Shown here: positions 6,755-9,743 of the stretch, one piece after another
Position numbering within the stretch: the first letter of the stretch is position 1
Layout: the number at the start of each line of letters is the position of its first letter
Assembly (NCBI GenBank): GCA_937901025.1
Contig: CALCGR010000079.1
Coordinates: 1-9,743, forward strand
Direction: 5' to 3'
Length of the DNA stretch: 9,743 bases
Source: an uncultured Bacteroidales bacterium
GTDB lineage: Bacteria; Bacteroidota; Bacteroidia; Bacteroidales; Paludibacteraceae
Program-made: the position numbers and the translations under genes
Notes under the pieces: model-generated
The model's database searches: none
The model's input: the letters and a program-made list of their open reading frames with translations, nothing else
Told to the model about the DNA's origin: nothing

Positions 6755-9743
6755 TTAGAATGTTATATCCAAACCTATCGAGAAGGTTCTTGAGAAGTTA
6801 TAAGCCACACCCGTATTAGGACTTGCCGTATCGGATGAAGTTGCCTGTTCAGGATCGACATATTTCGAATGTTTCTTCAGCGGTGAGAAATAGAACAAGT
6901 TCTCTCCGGAGAAGTAGATACGCATACTTTGGATGACTTTGTTTTGTGGGATAGGAGGTGTATAACCCAGCGTCAAGTTCTTCAAGCGGAAGTAAGCTAC
7001 GTTTTGCAGGTAGCGGTCATTGACAGAGCCCAAAGGACCGTTCTTTGCGTAGGCTATATATCCACGAGGACGGGGGAAGTAGGCGTTCGGGTTATCCTCG
7101 CTCCATACATTGTCCATGAAGTTCGAAGGAATGAACGAGCAGTACGGACGGCCATAAGGACCCCAGAAGGCGAGAGACTCATTGCCCGGGTACCAGTCTT
7201 GGTGGCCAATACCTTGGAAGAACAGGCTGAGGTCAACACCATACCAGTTCATACCGAACTTGAAGTTATAGCTGAAACGCGGCAGGGCGTTACCAATCAC
7301 CTTCAAGTCTCCGTGATCGGCGAGGGTACCGGCACCCATGCTGATGGTGTCGTTGCCGTCTAAATCGACGTAACGCACATCACCGGCGCGCCAGCGGCAC
7401 ATGTCTGAGTTACCCACAGCTTCGGAGCAGCGTTGTCCGACAGCGGAAGTGTTATATTTCTCGCCATAGGCAGCGGCTTCCTCGTCCGAGGCGAAGAGTC
7501 CGTCGGTAGTGTAACCCCAGATCTCGCCGAGGGTTTGTCCCTCGTAGAAGATATCAGAACCATCACCGAGGTCGGTATCGAGGATCTTATTGGGGTTATT
7601 GAAGCGGGTTACTTTGGAGGTATAGTCACCTATACCGAAGCTTACGCTATACTCAAAGGGTTTGCCGCAGACTTTGACTTGGTCGTTCCATCCGATGGCT
7701 AATTCCCAACCCATGGTGCGCATATCGGAGATATTGGATTTAGGAACACCTGCACCATAGAGAGCGGGCAGAGGCATACCGTCCACGAGCATGTTCTTAG
7801 TATCACGGATATACCAGTCGCCGGTGAGGTTGAGGCGGTTACGGAAGAACCCGAGGTCCCAACCTACGTCGTAGGTCGTAGCGGTTTCCCAAGTAAGGTC
7901 TTTCGCTTTAGGGTCATCTTCGCGAGAGTAATAAGCGAACCCGTCACCGAACGAATACTTGTCGAGCGATTGGTTGAGGTTCATAGTCTCTATATAGGTA
8001 TAGTAGTCGGAGATGTTCTGGTTACCTAACGAACCGACGGATACACGCAGTTTACTGTTGGTCCAAACGGAAGAGACGGGTTCCCACCAATTCTCCTCGC
8101 TCATACGCCATCCTACACTACCGGAAGGGAAGAAACCCCAGCGGTTTTCTTTAGCGAAGCGGGACGAAGCGTCACCACGAGCGGAGAACTCGATTAGGTA
8201 GCGACCTTTATAGTCATAGTTGATACGACCGAAGAAACCGAGGGTGGACCAGTCAGCGATACTTCCACTGGAAACCGTCACTTCGCCAGAAGCTAAGTCA
8301 AAGGCATTGAGGTCTTCGGAAGCGAGGTCTTGTTTACGCATCTTCATGCTATTGTTCAGCCATGTCTCGTATTGTCCACCGACCATGATGGTCAAGTGGT
8401 GGGCGTCCTTGAAGGTATCTTCGTAGGTGGCATAGACATTGACGTTATGGTCATTGACGCGATAGTGTTGCTCTTGATAATAATCGGCTTGGCTACCGGT
8501 GTTCATCCATTCGATTACACCCACCTGCTGCGAATAGGGCACATTCACTTGGCGGTTATGATACTCACGATAGCGGAAAGTATATGTATATTCGGCAGCA
8601 ATCATGAGTTGTTTAATGGGAGTGATCTCAAAGCGTTGGGTCGTACGGAACTCGCGTTCCATATTCTCGTTCTTGTGTTTGTTATAGAGCAGGGTTGCGG
8701 AGTGTCCGTCCATAACGGTAGAAGACGTATTCGAGTTAGGGTTGATATACGTTGCGGTACCGTCAGGGTTGGTAGCAGGTACATTAGGCAAGGCGTGCAC
8801 ATACGTTTTCTTTAATGTATTAGCGAGGTCACTGGTACCCGGATAACAACGTTTGCTATAGAAGTAACTGGTGTTATTCGAGAAGCGCAGCCAGTCGGTT
8901 ATCTTCGCATTCACCTTGGTACGGAAACTAAGGTTATCATACATATCGTCAGCCACTTTAATGGCACCATCCTGGTGGAAGTAACGGCCGGATACATAGT
9001 AGTCCACTTTATCCGTTCCGCCTTTGATGGCCAGATTATGTTCATGTTGCAAACGTGTCTGTTTATAGATATGGTTATACCAATCGAAGTTAGCGTAGTA
9101 TTTATATTGGCCATTCGGTTGTGCGATAACCCAAGGGCGAGAGGGGTCTTCTACTTTATCGTTTATACGGTCGTAAAGCATTTGGAAGTCCTCTTCGGTA
9201 TAGTTCGTGTAGGCAGTACCATCGTATGCCATTTTGAACATATCGTTGATCTTTGTGCTCCAATAACCGGTGGTGATATAATCGGTGGAGGTAGTGTTTT
9301 GGCTCCAACCTACCCGACCGCTATAGGAGATGGAGGCCTTCCCTTCCTGTCCTCTCTTAGTAGTAATAAGGATTACGCCTGCGCTCGCACGCGCACCATA
9401 GACGGCGGCTGCCGAAGCATCTTTCAAGATGGAGACGGAAGCGATATCGTTGGCGTTTAAGCGCGACAGGCTACCCTCTACTCCATCAACGAGTACGAGA
9501 GGAGTAGCACCGGATGTCAGGGACGACACACCACGAATGTTAATGTCGTAGTCGGCAGAGGGGTCACCACTGGTGGCTACGATGTTCAAACTGGGGTCTG
9601 CGCCTTGTAAGGCTTGCACGGCGGAAGGTACAGGACGGGCGTTGACTGTCTTCTCATCGATTGTAGCCACGGCACCGGTCAGGTTCACTTTCTTCTGTGT
9701 ACCATAACCGACGACAACGACTTCGTCCAACACTTTGGTGTCT
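6755..9743 (-). CDS. SusC/RagA-like TonB-dependent outer-membrane transporter, 5' end beyond the right edge
   Basis: The frame is open from the right edge through 995 residues to a TAA at 6757-6755. The true start is outside the window, and a GTG at 9733 is only an internal valine. The visible part begins DTKVLDEVVVVGYGTQKK, the conserved segment at the start of the plug in SusC proteins. The plug continues with NIRGVSSL, TPLVLVDGVEG and ILKDASAAAVYGARASAGVI (about the first 130 residues). The rest is the large beta-barrel, including HNLAIKGGTDKVDYYVSGRY, GRYLIEFSARGDASSRF and the final FSRTFSIGLDITF with a terminal aromatic residue as expected for barrel insertion. The missing part should hold the signal peptide, a carboxypeptidase-regulatory-like domain and the TonB box. 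It would import the substrate across the outer membrane using TonB energy, in complex with the SusD-like protein encoded next. No frameshift is seen. Confidence 0.97.
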   Translation of the reverse strand, partial: DTKVLDEVVVVGYGTQKKVNLTGAVATIDEKTVNARPVPSAVQALQGADPSLNIVATSGDPSADYDINIRGVSSLTSGATPLVLVDGVEGSLSRLNANDIASVSILKDASAAAVYGARASAGVILITTKRGQEGKASISYSGRVGWSQNTTSTDYITTGYWSTKINDMFKMAYDGTAYTNYTEEDFQMLYDRINDKVEDPSRPWVIAQPNGQYKYYANFDWYNHIYKQTRLQHEHNLAIKGGTDKVDYYVSGRYFHQDGAIKVADDMYDNLSFRTKVNAKITDWLRFSNNTSYFYSKRCYPGTSDLANTLKKTYVHALPNVPATNPDGTATYINPNSNTSSTVMDGHSATLLYNKHKNENMEREFRTTQRFEITPIKQLMIAAEYTYTFRYREYHNRQVNVPYSQQVGVIEWMNTGSQADYYQEQHYRVNDHNVNVYATYEDTFKDAHHLTIMVGGQYETWLNNSMKMRKQDLASEDLNAFDLASGEVTVSSGSIADWSTLGFFGRINYDYKGRYLIEFSARGDASSRFAKENRWGFFPSGSVGWRMSEENWWEPVSSVWTNSKLRVSVGSLGNQNISDYYTYIETMNLNQSLDKYSFGDGFAYYSREDDPKAKDLTWETATTYDVGWDLGFFRNRLNLTGDWYIRDTKNMLVDGMPLPALYGAGVPKSNISDMRTMGWELAIGWNDQVKVCGKPFEYSVSFGIGDYTSKVTRFNNPNKILDTDLGDGSDIFYEGQTLGEIWGYTTDGLFASDEEAAAYGEKYNTSAVGQRCSEAVGNSDMCRWRAGDVRYVDLDGNDTISMGAGTLADHGDLKVIGNALPRFSYNFKFGMNWYGVDLSLFFQGIGHQDWYPGNESLAFWGPYGRPYCSFIPSNFMDNVWSEDNPNAYFPRPRGYIAYAKNGPLGSVNDRYLQNVAYFRLKNLTLGYTPPIPQNKVIQSMRIYFSGENLFYFSPLKKHSKYVDPEQATSSDTASPNTGVAYNFSRTFSIGLDITF

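Noticed and set aside
8330..9460. Plus-strand frames of about 160 residues opposite the SusC-like gene, some with hydrophobic stretches
   Set aside because: They mirror the strongly conserved plug and barrel codons on the other strand. The hydrophobic look comes from the reverse complement of polar codons.
9731..9733. GTG codon as the start of the SusC-like protein
   Set aside because: The frame stays open to the window edge with residues DTK before it, matching the conserved segment ahead of LDEVVVVGYG. The signal peptide and the regulatory-like domain are missing, so the real start is outside.
1..9743. tRNA, rRNA, CRISPR arrays, insertion sequences or attachment sites
   Set aside because: Nearly every base is inside the five genes, the gaps total under 70 nt, and no array-like repeats, transposase motifs or RNA gene structures were seen.

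Overview
The window looks like part of a Bacteroidales (Bacteroidota) chromosome. It holds a SusC/SusD-type outer-membrane uptake pair, proteins with Bacteroidota-style C-terminal tails that suggest type IX secretion, a SusD lipoprotein signal followed by acidic residues, and mostly AT-rich translation starts without a Shine-Dalgarno. Base composition is moderate by eye. I cannot name a genus.

All five genes lie on the minus strand, so transcription runs from right to left. In transcription order they are: a SusC-like TonB-dependent transporter (6755-9743, its 5' end lies beyond the right edge); a SusD-like surface lipoprotein (4943-6736); a secreted parallel beta-helix protein (3226-4899); a large secreted protein with an unassigned beta-rich N-terminal region, a bacterial Ig-like domain, an endonuclease/exonuclease/phosphatase (EEP) domain and a second beta-helix (140-3220); and the first 45 codons of an inner-membrane transporter resembling the organophosphate:phosphate antiporter (GlpT/UhpT) family (1-137, cut by the left edge). 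The intergenic gaps are 18, 42-43, 5 and 2 nt, and I see no terminator between genes, so this is almost certainly one operon. The promoter and any regulator lie outside the window.

The layout resembles a polysaccharide utilisation locus, but no glycoside hydrolase or polysaccharide lyase with a recognisable catalytic signature is visible. The only clear catalytic domain is a metal-dependent phosphodiesterase/phosphatase-type fold with all expected active-site residues, and the last gene looks like a phosphorylated-solute importer. My inference is that the locus harvests a phosphoester-containing substrate: SusC/SusD capture and import it across the outer membrane, the EEP/beta-helix protein cleaves phosphoester bonds at the surface or in the periplasm, and the antiporter takes the phosphorylated product into the cell. 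The substrate is unknown.

Three details stand out: a very stable mRNA hairpin with a UUCG loop inside the signal-peptide codons of the EEP gene, a consensus Shine-Dalgarno found only in front of the susD-like gene, and two different C-terminal tails on the two secreted proteins.
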